From contig NZ_CP029190.1 in the NCBI RefSeq assembly GCF_008642295.1, positions 62,001 to 126,000 on the forward strand: DNA of 64,000 nt, given 5' to 3'. Shown piece after piece: positions 54,063 to 62,780 of this stretch; positions within the stretch are counted from its first letter, which is position 1; each line of letters begins with the position of its first letter. This DNA comes from Streptomyces venezuelae. GTDB taxonomy: Bacteria; Actinomycetota; Actinomycetes; Streptomycetales; Streptomycetaceae. The position numbers and the translations under genes were made by a program. The notes beneath the pieces were generated by a model. The model did not search any database. It saw only the letters and a list, made by a program, of their open reading frames with translations, and was not told the DNA's origin.

Positions 54063-55402
54063 GAGGACTGCTGCGGAGCCCCTGGACCGGCTGTGGGCCT
54101 TGTGTGGGCGAGATCGGGTGCACTCTCCTGGGCGGGATCCTTGGGTGCCGCCGCGTGATCTGGACCGTTGGCCGGGGCGGCGGCACGCAGCGCCGCTTCG
54201 ACGCGGCGGTTGCTCGTCATGGATGCCGTGATGGCCGTCATCGCCAGGAGGAGGAAGGCGGCAGCGTAGAGCGGGGTGCGGACGTCGTAGGTGGTGGCCA
54301 GCCAGCCGCCGACGAAGGCCCCGATGGTGGCGGCGCACATGGCCAGCATGCGGGAGGTGGAGGCGACCCGGCCCATGAGGTGGGCCGGGACGATCGCCTG
54401 CCGGAGGGAGGGGCCGAGCACCATCGTGGCGCCCATGCCGGCCCCGCAGACGGCGAGCGCCAGCCCGGCCACGTACGGGTTCGGGGCGGCGGCAAGGCCC
54501 AGGATGGCAAGCCCTTCGAGGGCGGCCGTGCAGGTCAGCGCTGTGCCGGTGCCGAGTCGTCGGCCAAGGTGGGAGGCGATGGCTGCGCCGAGCAGACCGC
54601 CGGTGGCCTCCGCCGTGAGGAGCAGGCCGAAGCCGTACGTGTCGATGCCGAGGCGGTCGTGCGCGAACAGGGCGAGGACGGTCTCCACGGCGAGGAAGGC
54701 GATGTTCCCGACCGCCGGACGGAGCGCGAGCCCCAGCAGCAACCGGTCCCGGAAGACGTACGACGCCCCGGCCCGCGCCTGCCGGAGCAGCGGCTCGCGG
54801 ACCTCCGGAACGGGCCGGGGCATGGCGGGCAGCGTACGTACGAGCAGTGCGGAGAGCATGAACGACACCGCGTCGGCGAGCAGCGGAACCGCCCGCCCGA
54901 GCGCGAGCAGCGCACTGCCCGCAGGCGGCCCCGCGAAGCCGGACATGGCGGTCTGGGCTCCGCGCAAGCGGGAGTTGGCGCGCTCCAGGAGTGCGGGGTC
55001 GCGGCGGAGCAGATCGGGCAGATAGGCCGTGGCGGCCGTATCGAAGAAGAGTCCGCCGAGGCCGAGCAGGAAGGCGACGGCGGCGAGCAGCGGAATGCTC
55101 AGCATGTCGAGCATGGCCGCCGCCACGGGTATCCCGAGCAGCAGCGCACGTGCCGTGTCCGCGACCCACATCGTGCGCCGGCGGTCCCAGCGGTCCACCA
55201 GCGCACCGCCGAGCACCCCGAAGAGCAGCCACGGCAGCGTTCCCGCGGCCGTGACGACGGCGAGCGCCATCGGATCCCGGGTCAACGTCAGGGCAAGCAG
55301 CGGCAGCGCGGCGTGTGTTACTCCGTCACCGAGCGAGGAGATCGTCTGCGCGGTCCACAGCCGTCCGAACCCGGTCGGCAACTTGCTTATATCTGAGGTC
55401 AC
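54032..55402 (-). CDS. MFS efflux transporter (TMR/MefA-like group)
   Basis: This 456-residue major-facilitator exporter has about 12 membrane segments: FGRLWTAQTISSLGDGVTHA at the start, then GVLGGALVDRWDRRRTMWVA (the conserved loop 2-3), and further hydrophobic blocks. It starts with GTG at 55402, overlapping the ArsR stop, so both are co-translated. The C-terminal 60 residues are Pro/Ala-rich and probably read-through after loss of the original end at the ISL3 scrap. It should export drugs or macrolides; its substrate is unknown. Confidence 0.85.
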   Translation of the reverse strand: MTSDISKLPTGFGRLWTAQTISSLGDGVTHAALPLLALTLTRDPMALAVVTAAGTLPWLLFGVLGGALVDRWDRRRTMWVADTARALLLGIPVAAAMLDMLSIPLLAAVAFLLGLGGLFFDTAATAYLPDLLRRDPALLERANSRLRGAQTAMSGFAGPPAGSALLALGRAVPLLADAVSFMLSALLVRTLPAMPRPVPEVREPLLRQARAGASYVFRDRLLLGLALRPAVGNIAFLAVETVLALFAHDRLGIDTYGFGLLLTAEATGGLLGAAIASHLGRRLGTGTALTCTAALEGLAILGLAAAPNPYVAGLALAVCGAGMGATMVLGPSLRQAIVPAHLMGRVASTSRMLAMCAATIGAFVGGWLATTYDVRTPLYAAAFLLLAMTAITASMTSNRRVEAALRAAAPANGPDHAAAPKDPAQESAPDLAHTRPTAGPGAPQQSSTTGTPSSTA

Positions 55403-55938
55403 TTGGCGCCTCCCTCGGCCTGCTCGCGCGGTGCCGGGTGGAACAGTGCGAAGACCAGTGACGCGTCCGGCAGCGACGGATCGGACAGCTCCCGGTACTC
55501 GTCCGCCAGAGCCTGCAACCGCTCCCCCAGCTGCGCGAACTGCTCCTCGGTGAGCCGCAGATGCGCCATCCGTACGTGCCGCTCGCCGTTCGCCGGCGAC
55601 GCCTCCAGGTCCGCCACCGCATGCCGCATCAGCACATCCGGCCCTCCCTCGCCCGGATCCGGCAGCACGATCGACCGCGCGGCCATCGCGTAATACCGCT
55701 CGGTGACCCCCCGCACCTTCCGCGTCCGTACCACCTTCACCAGCCCGGCCCGCTCCAGCAGCCGCACGTGATAGCTGGAACTCCCCTTCGCAAGGCCCAC
55801 CCGCTCGGCGATCTGCGTGATCGTCGCCGGCTCGAAGCGGAGCACGGCCATGATCCGGTGACGCGTGAGGTTGGAGACGGCGCGCAGCTGGTCGTCAGTG
55901 GTGACGTGAAACGTCTCGGGAAGATCGTCGGTAGGCAT
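55399..55938 (-). CDS. ArsR-like winged-helix regulator
   Basis: This 179-residue regulator from the ATG at 55938 has the winged HTH: LTRHRIMAVLRFEPATITQI, AERVGLAKGSSSYHVRLLER, AGLVKVVRTRKVRGVTERYY. No metal-binding Cys motif is present, so it senses an organic ligand or another signal. It directly precedes and overlaps the MFS gene (GTGA), so I infer that it controls the exporter. Confidence 0.88.
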   Translation of the reverse strand: MPTDDLPETFHVTTDDQLRAVSNLTRHRIMAVLRFEPATITQIAERVGLAKGSSSYHVRLLERAGLVKVVRTRKVRGVTERYYAMAARSIVLPDPGEGGPDVLMRHAVADLEASPANGERHVRMAHLRLTEEQFAQLGERLQALADEYRELSDPSLPDASLVFALFHPAPREQAEGGAK

Positions 55939-55999
55939 GGGAGTAATGGTCAACGAGTCTTGACCATTTGGCAAGGGAGATTACCTGCTGTCCGACGCG

Positions 56000-56460
56000 C
56001 GAGACCTTCTGCCAAGGCCCCCACCCGCTGGCGATCCACGGACGTGTCAACAATCCACAGCCTCCTCGGACCTGGCGGGCGACGGGTGTCGCCGGTGAGG
56101 TGAGGGCGCCGACTGCCTGCGCGAGCTCGGTCCTGGCCGCGTGCAGGACGTCCTGGCACGCTGTCCCGAACTGGACGCGGCTGCCGGACAGGTTCGCGGC
56201 TTCGGCGAGATGCTCACCGACCGTCTCGGCACCAGCCTCCCTGGCTGGATCAACGCGGCCGATGCCAGCCAATTACCTGGCCTCACCGGCTACGCACTCC
56301 ACCTGCTCCAAGACCTCGATGCCGTGACAGCCGGGCTCACCCTCCACTGGAGCTCGGGTAGCGTCGAAGGTGCCGTCAACCGCATCAAAAGATGCAAAAG
56401 GCAGCTCTATGAACGAGCCGGCTCTTTCACCTGCTGCGGAAGATGATCCTGCTCCAGTAG
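56000..56460 (+). pseudogene. ISL3-family transposase remnant
   Basis: One frame reads LDAAAGQVRGFGEMLTDRLG, LPGWINAADASQLPGLTGYA, LHLLQDLDAVTAGLTLHWSS and GSVEGAVNRIKRCKRQLYER, the C-terminal half of an ISL3 transposase; after a one-base slip its end reads LFHLLRKMILLQ. The N-terminal half is not recognised before about 56000. The second ISL3 scrap (53.9-54.06 kb) lies on the other side of the ArsR-MFS operon and points the other way. Confidence 0.75.
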
Positions 56461-56491
56461 CGGCTTGTAGTGTGGGGAACCGTCATGAGGA

Positions 56492-56689
56492 GTGATCGCT
56501 ATCAGCAGGCGACGGTACGTAGCCAGGGGAGTACCCGGCGGTTATCGCATTTGGGACAACAAGGGGCGGCGATGGTGGGGTGACCACTACGAGCTCTGCC
56601 CTGACGCTCTCCTGACGGAGCTGAACGGCGCTGCCGAACCCGCGAAGCTCACTGCCCTTCTCAAGCAGTACCGAGCACAGAAGCGCTGA
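56492..56689 (+). CDS. Small unknown protein
   Basis: This 65-residue protein starts with GTG (MIAISRRRYVARGVPGGYRI) and has IWDNKGRRWWGDHYELCPDA, LLTELNGAAEPAKL. It looks coding and compact, but no family is recognised. A weak ribosome site (GAGG) precedes the start. It is flanked by the ISL3 relic and the barstar scrap. Confidence 0.55.
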   Translation: MIAISRRRYVARGVPGGYRIWDNKGRRWWGDHYELCPDALLTELNGAAEPAKLTALLKQYRAQKR

Positions 56690-56754
56690 CGGAACGAGCG
56701 ACCGGTTTGGAGCGGGGTCGAGTGGACGGGGCTGAACTGGCCTCGGCCGGCTTC

Positions 56755-56930
56755 TTTGACTGCTCGATGAGTGGCGGCAGCGCCCAGCCCAGCACTTCGT
56801 CCTGCTCTTGGTCCACACTCGTTGCCTTCGCCCCGAAGGCGTACCGCGGCATGGACGTGGCCGTCGCGTTTTCGGTCGGCTGCCTGGTAGTCACTCTGAC
56901 TGACGTCGACTGGCCCGGTGGAGTCCGCGT
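56755..56930 (+). pseudogene. Barstar-like protein fragment
   Basis: One frame gives EWRQRPAQHFVLLLVHTRC; the next gives AYRGMDVAVAFSVGCLVVTL and TDVDWPGG. Both are the middle of the barstar gene at 32.2-33.06 kb (DEWRQRIAQHFVFLLDHT, then ARGMDVAVALSDGRLLVTLT). The two halves are shifted by a frameshift, and the barstar fold itself is missing. This is a decayed paralogue. Confidence 0.65.
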
Positions 56931-57149
56931 CCTCCTTGGACAGCCGACCGCTCACCTTCTCAGACAGGGCGCTCAAGTTGTCCAGGAAGCACCTCCTCGA
57001 ACATCGAGGCGACGCTCCGCGACGGCTCCGCAAGATCTGTGCCAGAACCCACTACTGCTCCATCGAGCCACGCGCACAAGCTGCGCGGAACCACAGGGAC
57101 CGGCTTGACTGCCCAGTGCGCCGTCGAACCAGATTCGCAGCGGCGCGAA

Positions 57150-57372
57150 TACTTCGCGGTGTCCGCGGGCTTCGTCGTCCTGGCCGCGGCGCTGGCGCGT
57201 CGAATGCACCATCGGCTGGATCACGACTGCCTGCCGCAACGTCCGCGACTACGAGCGCCTGCCCCAGCACGTCGAAGCCCACATCAACCGGCCGCTCGTC
57301 ACCCTCGTGACCAGGCGACTGGCCCGCCGCCAGCTCTACTGGGCCGGAAGCTCAGTCTGCCGCCGGGAGTGA
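57150..57372 (+). pseudogene. Transposase C-terminal remnant (IS5/DDE type)
   Basis: The frame RVECTIGWITTACRNVRDYE, RLPQHVEAHINRPLVTLVTR and RLARRQLYWAG matches the end of a DDE transposase (catalytic Glu in RRVECTIGW). It ends with TGA at 57372. The N-terminal part is absent. Its last codons overlap the SMI1/KNR4 gene's 3' end on the other strand. Confidence 0.65.
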
Positions 57373-58041
57373 CGCCAGCTGACGTTCAGCCTTCTCAAGC
57401 CACGTCAGATACCAGCGAGCGAAGGTCATCGGCGCACCAGTGTCATCGAGAAGCGGCTTCAGGTCCTCGTCGTCCACCCTGTTGTCGGACCAGATGCGCC
57501 CACGCTCCGGGCCGCTGATGATCAGCCACTCGCGGGCGGCGCAACCCAGCGTCGAGATCACGACTGCGCCGACAGTGCGGTCCGCCGACCACATCACGGG
57601 TTCCCAGCGCTCTTCCCATGCCTCGATGGCGTCATCGAAGTCCTCGATCTCCTCGAAGGTTTCTTCTTCCGGGCGCTCGGACAGAAGCAGCCGGACTGCT
57701 TCCGGATCGGCGCCTTCACGCGGAAACGGCTCGGCCAGCCGGGACAGGTCCGCCAGGTCGGCTCCATCTCCCTCCCACCGCCAGCGCCCCTGGACGAGTC
57801 GTACCGGATACACCCCGTACGAGGGGCCGGCACCGCCGGCGCCGACGTGGAGGAGGAAGTCGCGGTACTCCCCTGGCAGCGACACACCCGTCTGGACCTC
57901 GAGGTCGGCCAGCTCTACCGGGTTCAAAGGGTCTTCGAGGAAGAACCTGTGCCCTATCGCACCAAAAACGCGGTCGCCAGCCGGCGCAGCAATGAGAGCC
58001 TGCACCCGCCCCCGCACTCCCGCCCACGTCGGGTCTTTCAT
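57352..58041 (-). CDS. SMI1/KNR4 (SUKH) family protein
   Basis: This 229-residue protein has a SUKH fold: PLNPVELADLEVQTGVSLPG, EYRDFLLHVGAGGAGPSYGV, YPVRL at the N terminus and WLIISGPERGRIWSDN later. SUKH proteins are the most common immunity proteins of bacterial polymorphic toxin systems. The ATG at 58041 is preceded by a GACCCATGAA context without a strong ribosome site. No toxin gene is adjacent. Confidence 0.85.
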   Translation of the reverse strand: MKDPTWAGVRGRVQALIAAPAGDRVFGAIGHRFFLEDPLNPVELADLEVQTGVSLPGEYRDFLLHVGAGGAGPSYGVYPVRLVQGRWRWEGDGADLADLSRLAEPFPREGADPEAVRLLLSERPEEETFEEIEDFDDAIEAWEERWEPVMWSADRTVGAVVISTLGCAAREWLIISGPERGRIWSDNRVDDEDLKPLLDDTGAPMTFARWYLTWLEKAERQLASLPAAD

Positions 58042-58089
58042 GGGTCGAACCTATGCGGCACGACGAGCGTTACCGAGAGGGGGCAGGGT

Positions 58090-58545
58090 ATGAGGGTCGG
58101 GCAGGTGAGGTGGCCGCGGATGTTCCTGAACGCCGGCTTGGCTGGCGATCACGATATGTGGGTCCCCTGTCTGCCACTGGCCCGCGGCGATGAGTGCTCG
58201 GCCCCGCAACTGGGCGGCGGTGAACGCGGTCGCGTCGTCCGCTGGGCCGTGCCATGCCGTGCCGTGCCGGACCACGTTCAGGATCGCGGTCCAGGACGGG
58301 GCGTCCGGCTGTAGTACTGCGCGCGAAGGAGTAGGGCCAGCCCGGAGTGAACTGTGACGCCGTCTTCGCGCGGCCGTGGACGTGGCAGAACAAACGCTCC
58401 GCAGAGCATGTCGCGTCCGAGCGAAGCCACGGTGACACATCAACGGCCAGGACCAGGCGCCCGCCGTCGAACCGAGGCAGACAGGGGCAGCCCGGCCAAC
58501 ACCGGCCGCAGCCGGTCCACGTGGGCGCCCTACCAACCCATGTTC
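58090..58545 (-). pseudogene. Second NF041680-like transposase relic
   Basis: The minus-strand pieces GRLVLAVDVSPWLRSDATCS, AERLFCHVHGRAKTASQFTP and GWPYSF in one frame, and WTAILNVVRHGTAWHGPADD and ATAFTAAQLRGRALIAAGQW in another, match the catalytic middle of the transposase at 50.2-51.5 kb. The ends are missing and a frameshift lies near 58320. Confidence 0.72.
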
Positions 58546-58775
58546 TCGGCCACCTCGGCTTGGGCTGCGGCGATCTCTTCGTCGGTGGACTCGATGACGT
58601 CCACCTCTTCCAGACGTGCCAGAAGGTCCGCAAGAGCCTGCTTCTGAGCCGGGTGCGTGATCGGCACGGTGTTCAGGTCGGTGCTCATCAGCCAGTCGAA
58701 CAGCACGATGGCGTCGGAACGCCACAGGTGGAGATCGACGGTTGGTGTAGACCCCCAGGGGAACCCAGTTTCCAT
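58530..58775 (-). CDS. Small acidic unknown protein
   Basis: This 81-residue protein starts METGFPWGSTPTVDLHLWRS and has DAIVLFDWLMSTDLNTVPIT and LARLEEVDVIESTDEEIAAA. It looks like an intact acidic helical protein of unknown role. The start is the ATG at 58775. Its 3' end abuts the transposase relic, so the C terminus (ENMGW) may be original or shortened. Confidence 0.6.
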   Translation of the reverse strand: METGFPWGSTPTVDLHLWRSDAIVLFDWLMSTDLNTVPITHPAQKQALADLLARLEEVDVIESTDEEIAAAQAEVAENMGW

Positions 58776-59037
58776 ACGGGCATCTTGGCAGGTCAGCGTG
58801 TTACGGATCAGCGCAGGGCCAGCTGTGGGGCCGGCGGGACTCGTCGCACGCTTGTCGGACCCATTCCTACAGCGGAGGCGGGCCGGTGCGGAGACGATGC
58901 CGCCGCATGCCGGTGCCCGCGCGGTACCGCCGCCCGGGGTGATGGCGCAGTGTCACCGTGCCGGTTCCGCGCTTACGGCGAGCCGCTGTGCGACGTTGGG
59001 CGCAGAGCCGAGCCGCAGCGGAGGGACGGACACCGTG

Positions 59038-59670
59038 ATGCCGGACATCAGACGCGGCTTCGCCGCGGCGACGCTGCTGACAGCCCTGGTCGTGGGGGCG
59101 GCGGCGTGCGGGGGACCCGAACCCGAGCCCCTCCCGACCCGCGACACCACAACCACCGGCACGGAGACCAGTGCCGCCCCTACCGCGCCGGCGGACGAGG
59201 ACCTGGGCAAGGTCTTCCCCGGCACCGGCGGAGGCTCCGGCGGTGGCGCGGCGATCTCCGTGCCGAGGGCACAGCTGGACGAGCCCGCCGGCGGCACCAT
59301 GGAGCTCGCCAACAACCAGCAGGTGCCCCTCACCATCCAACCGCTGAAAGCCACGACCGACAGCGGGGAGCTCTCGATCGTCGAGGACGGCTGCACCGGC
59401 GTCACACTTCAGCCCGAGGAGACGTGCAGCGTCCAGGTCAGCCACATCGCCCACGAACCCGGCACGTGGCGGGGGACGGTCACCGCTCCGACCGTCGAGG
59501 GGCCCGTGTTCTCGGTGTCCCTGACCGGTGAGGCGGTCGAGGCCGCAGCTGAGACGACTTCCGAGTCCCCGACGCCGGGGCCCGGCGAGACCGAGACCGG
59601 GACCGGGACCGGGACCCCGGAGGGTCCTGACGCGACCGGGACTCCCACGCCCGCACCCGGGCTCACCTGA
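59038..59670 (+). CDS. Lipoprotein with Ig-like (choice-of-anchor-type) domain
   Basis: This 210-residue protein has a lipobox: LLTALVVGAAACGGPEPEP (Cys after GAAA). The mature part has a Pro/Thr linker, a beta-sandwich (TMELANNQQVPLTIQPLKAT, TVTAPTVEGPVFSVSLTGEA) of the ASPM-SPD-2-Hydin/choice-of-anchor type, and a Glu-Pro-Thr tail (PTPGPGETETGTGTGT). The ATG at 59038 has GGAGGGA 12 nt upstream; a GTG one codon earlier is also possible. It is convergent with the membrane protein and overlaps its 3' end by 8 bp. Confidence 0.82.
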   Translation: MPDIRRGFAAATLLTALVVGAAACGGPEPEPLPTRDTTTTGTETSAAPTAPADEDLGKVFPGTGGGSGGGAAISVPRAQLDEPAGGTMELANNQQVPLTIQPLKATTDSGELSIVEDGCTGVTLQPEETCSVQVSHIAHEPGTWRGTVTAPTVEGPVFSVSLTGEAVEAAAETTSESPTPGPGETETGTGTGTPEGPDATGTPTPAPGLT

Positions 59671-60613
59671 CGGAGCCTTTCATCTGCACGCGGACCGTGC
59701 CGTCGTCGTCCGGGAGCACGACCGTCACGGTGTTCTTGTACCCCCCGTAGTAGGGGACGAGGTAGAAGCGGGTCGGGGTCTTCACCAGGAGGCGAAAGCC
59801 TCTGTACCGGTACCGGTAGGGCCCCGCCCCGGCGCCCAGGTCCATGAACTCGATGTCCTTGGCGTGGTGGACCAGCGGCAGGCGCGAAAGGACCTCCACG
59901 GCCGGGTTCCGTTGCATGCCGCCGTTCGCGTCCGCCACCGCCTGGGCCTCGCCGGCCATCGCTGCGTACCGGGACACGCCGTGGAACAGGCTCAGCGTCA
60001 GCATCCCCAGGAGCAACGCCCCGGCCACGAGCCACAGCCGGTCGGCGTCGCGGGCCCGCGGGTTCCGTCGCCCGGCATCGTGCTGGCCGAGGCGCACTTG
60101 GATGGCGAAGAAGGCCAGGGTGGCTCCGAGCGCCACCACGAGGCTGGGCAGCAGCCCGCGTGGCCAGCCCGCAGGGAGGAAGGCGAGCAGGTCTTCCCGG
60201 AAGAAGACGGGGTAACCCCCGACCACCCCCAGGAGCAGCCCCACCGCCAGCAGCGCGCGGTACGCCGTGCGGCGCCACCGCTCGTTCTCCGGGCGGGCCA
60301 GGGCGTGCCCGAGCCAGCCGAGGACAAGCAGGACGAGGAGCCCGCAGACGAGCAGCACCCAGACCGGGAAGAAGAGGGTCTGCGGGCTGCGCGCGAGGAC
60401 GGCCTCGATGGAGAGGGGCAGGTCGCTGAGCGGGACGCCGAACGCGCGGTAGTAAGCCTCGTTGTACTGGTTGCCGAAGTAGTAGAGCAGCCCGACTACG
60501 ACGGCCCCGGGCGCTGCGACGTACGCCGCCTTGTCCAGGAACGACCTTTCGGGAGGGGCCGACGGCGGTTGCTGCGCCTGCACGGGCATGCGCTCAGTCT
60601 GTCCGGCCGTCAC
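59663..60613 (-). CDS. Multi-pass membrane protein, unknown
   Basis: This 316-residue protein has about five membrane segments, e.g. KAAYVAAPGAVVVGLLYYFG, LFFPVWVLLVCGLLVLLVLG, AYRALLAVGLLLGVVGGYPV and LWLVAGALLLGMLTLSLFHG, and a C-terminal beta-rich extracellular domain (AKDIEFMDLGAGAGPYRYRY, GFRLLVKTPTRFYLVPYYGG). It starts with GTG at 60613 or ATG at 60589. Its neighbour is a lipoprotein on the opposite strand, so the two could act at the same surface. No function is known. Confidence 0.75.
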   Translation of the reverse strand: MTAGQTERMPVQAQQPPSAPPERSFLDKAAYVAAPGAVVVGLLYYFGNQYNEAYYRAFGVPLSDLPLSIEAVLARSPQTLFFPVWVLLVCGLLVLLVLGWLGHALARPENERWRRTAYRALLAVGLLLGVVGGYPVFFREDLLAFLPAGWPRGLLPSLVVALGATLAFFAIQVRLGQHDAGRRNPRARDADRLWLVAGALLLGMLTLSLFHGVSRYAAMAGEAQAVADANGGMQRNPAVEVLSRLPLVHHAKDIEFMDLGAGAGPYRYRYRGFRLLVKTPTRFYLVPYYGGYKNTVTVVLPDDDGTVRVQMKGSVR

Positions 60614-60848
60614 CGGGCCCGCACGTCATGGCCGTCCGCCCGGCTGACACCCCCGCCGCCCGGCGGACGCGCCGTATCGGTGCAGGCCACGGCCGGGGCG
60701 GGCTGGGCACGGCACCCGCCAGGCCGGTGAACCTGCGCGCATCCGCGCTGCGGTCGGGCGAGGCCCGGCGGAAGCGCCGTCCCCAGTGGGTAGCGTGACC
60801 GTCACCGCTGTCGCCGCCGCCGTTTCCGCCCGCTGCGAAGGAGTCGCC

Positions 60849-61313
60849 TTGGACCGTGACGAGATGATGCAGCTCTTCACCGCCCACCGGACTGCCGAGG
60901 CTGCCCGGGACATCCCGGGTGTGCTGGCGACCTTCACCGAGGACTGCTTCCTGGAGACCGTGCCGCTCGGCATGCGCAGTCAGGGGAAGGACCGGACCCG
61001 AGCCGCGTACGAGAGCCTGTTCACCGCCTTTCCCGACCTCGCGCCCGACGACGTGGGAATCGCGTTCGGGGAGGACGTACTCGTCGTGTGGGGCACCCTG
61101 CGCGGCACCAGCCTCGGCCGGTGGCTCGGCATGCCGCCAGGCGGCGGTACCTTGGCCGTGCCGTTCACCAACGTCGTACCGTTCCGGGACGGCCTGATGG
61201 CCGGCGAGACCCTCTACTTCGACCTCGCCACCCTCTGCCGGCAGGCGGGCCTCGACCTCGACAGCATCCGCGCCGCAGCAACCGCCGACCAGCCGGGAGA
61301 CCCGTCCGTCTGA
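60849..61313 (+). CDS. SnoaL-like / ester-cyclase family protein
   Basis: This 154-residue protein most likely starts with TTG at 60849 (LDRDEMMQLFTAHRTAEAAR), because AAGGAG precedes it by 6 nt. The cone-shaped SnoaL fold is clear: DIPGVLATFTEDCFLETVPL, DRTRAAYESLFTAFPDLAPD, VLVVWGTLRGTSLGRWLGMP and VVPFRDGLMAGETLYFDLAT. The end lists a Cys and helices. It may bind a hydrophobic ligand or act as a small isomerase. It is single, in plus orientation. Confidence 0.82.
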   Translation: MDRDEMMQLFTAHRTAEAARDIPGVLATFTEDCFLETVPLGMRSQGKDRTRAAYESLFTAFPDLAPDDVGIAFGEDVLVVWGTLRGTSLGRWLGMPPGGGTLAVPFTNVVPFRDGLMAGETLYFDLATLCRQAGLDLDSIRAAATADQPGDPSV

Positions 61314-61461
61314 CGCGCACCGCCGTCATCGTCATCGGCTTGCTCGACACCCAGAGTACGGACCGCCTTGTCCGCGCCGGCGGTGCCGATCCCTGCACCC
61401 TCCCTTCGGTTCCATGCCGTACGCCGGTGCGGAGCGATCCGCAGGGTCTCGGGCGGGGGTG

Positions 61462-62013
61462 TCAGCGAATGTCGGTGTCGCCGAGAGCGATGAGGAGGCG
61501 GCGCAGTTGCCCGGCGAGGGCATCGCATTCGCCCCTGTCGAAGAACGCGAGGAGGCGGGCCTCGTTGGCGAGGTGGTCCTTCATGTAGGCGCTGGTGAGC
61601 TCGTGTCCCGCGTCGGTCAGGCGGATCTTCACCGAGCGGCGGTCCCGGGTGTCGCGGACCCGCTCGACGAGCCCCTTGGCCTCCATGCGGTCGATGCGGT
61701 TGGTGATGGCTCCCGAGGTCACCATGGACGCTTTGCGGAAGGCCCCGGCCGTGAGTTCGTACGGAGGTCCGGAACGCTGGAGCGTGGACAGGACGTCGAA
61801 CTCGCCGAGCTCGAGGCCGCGTTCAGCCGCGAAGGCGCGGAACTCCTTGTCCAGCGCGACTCCCAGTCGCTGGAGCCGGCCGAGCACCTCCACCGGCCAG
61901 AGGGCATCGGCGAAGTCGGGGCGTTCGTCGGTCCACTGCTCGATGATGTGGTCGATCGCGTCGGTCGCGTCGGTCGCGTCGGTCCCCGAGTCGCCGTCCT
62001 TCGGCCTGTGCAT
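61462..62013 (-). CDS. MarR-family transcriptional regulator
   Basis: This 183-residue regulator starts MHRPKDGDSGTDATDATDAI, with GAGAAGGG in front of the ATG at 62013; longer starts at 62049/62058 lack such a site. Near residues 65-130 the winged HTH reads LGEFDVLSTLQRSGPPYELT, KASMVTSGAITNRIDRMEAK and LVERVRDTRDRRSVKIRLTD. It is divergent from the nitroreductase gene, and palindromes of the MarR type lie between. A short 9-bp repeat (GGTCGCGTC) encodes the DAT triplets. Confidence 0.92.
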   Translation of the reverse strand: MHRPKDGDSGTDATDATDAIDHIIEQWTDERPDFADALWPVEVLGRLQRLGVALDKEFRAFAAERGLELGEFDVLSTLQRSGPPYELTAGAFRKASMVTSGAITNRIDRMEAKGLVERVRDTRDRRSVKIRLTDAGHELTSAYMKDHLANEARLLAFFDRGECDALAGQLRRLLIALGDTDIR

Positions 62014-62062
62014 GGCTTGCCCTTCTCGGTGCCGTCCGGTCTCGTCCATGGAGTCCACAATA

Positions 62063-62076
62063 TCTCAACGTTGAGA
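62063..62076. promoter_or_regulatory. MarR-type palindromic operator 1
   Basis: TCTCAACGTTGAGA is a perfect 14-bp palindrome without spacer, 50 bp upstream of the MarR start. The core TCAACGTTGA is typical of MarR/OhrR-like sites. Confidence 0.78.
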
Positions 62077-62109
62077 CACTTGACGTTGATCGATCGCGAG
62101 TGATTTTAT

Positions 62110-62122
62110 CTTAACGTTGAAG
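62110..62122. promoter_or_regulatory. MarR-type operator 2
   Basis: CTTAACGTTGAAG repeats the core TTAACGTTGA with one change from site 1, 29 bp before the nitroreductase start. The region is AT-rich. The two sites are 47 bp apart centre to centre. Confidence 0.65.
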
Positions 62123-62150
62123 TTGTCAACCTTGAACGAACGGACCACTC

Positions 62151-62750
62151 ATGACCCCGTCTTCCCTCACCCTTGATGCCGCCGCCCAGGACCTGCTGTT
62201 CCGCGAGGCCCGCACCGCCAACACCTTCACCGACGAGCCGGTGACCGACGAGCAGATCCAGGCGATCTACGACCTCGTCAAGTACGGCCCGACCGCCTAC
62301 AACCAGGCTCCGCTGCGGATCACCCTGGTCCGCTCGGCCGCTGCCCGCGAGCGACTGCTGACGCACATGGCCGAGGGCAACCGCGCCAAGACCGCCGCCG
62401 CACCGCTGGTCGCGATCCTCTCCGCGGACAACGAGTTCCACGAGGAACTCCCCCACCTGCTCCCGCACTTCCCGCAGGCCAAGGACATGTTCTTCGCCGA
62501 GCGCCCGGTGCGCGAGAGCTCCGCCCTGCTGAACGCCGCGCTCCAGGCCGCGTACTTCATCATCGGCGTCCGCGCCGCAGGCCTGGCCGCCGGCCCGATG
62601 ACCGGCCTGGACTTCGCCGGCCTGCAGAAGGAGTTCCTGGACCCCGACCACACCCCTCTGATGGTCGTCAACATCGGCAAGCCGGGCGAGAACGCCTGGT
62701 TCCCCCGCTCCCCGCGCCTCGCCTACGACGAAGCCGTCACCACCGTCTGA
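62151..62750 (+). CDS. Nitroreductase-family protein (RutE/HadB-like)
   Basis: This 199-residue FMN-dependent oxidoreductase resembles the malonic semialdehyde reductase RutE/HadB branch: TFTDEPVTDEQIQAIYDLVK, YGPTAYNQAPLRITLVRSA and NAALQAAYFIIGVRAAGLAA, AGPMTGLDFAGLQKEF. The ATG at 62151 lies just beyond operator 2. The MFS gene begins 30 bp after its stop, so both form one MarR-controlled transcript. A detoxifying reductase plus exporter is a common arrangement. Confidence 0.9.
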   Translation: MTPSSLTLDAAAQDLLFREARTANTFTDEPVTDEQIQAIYDLVKYGPTAYNQAPLRITLVRSAAARERLLTHMAEGNRAKTAAAPLVAILSADNEFHEELPHLLPHFPQAKDMFFAERPVRESSALLNAALQAAYFIIGVRAAGLAAGPMTGLDFAGLQKEFLDPDHTPLMVVNIGKPGENAWFPRSPRLAYDEAVTTV

Positions 62751-62780
62751 GCCCGACCGAACCGAACCGGAGGGTCCCTC

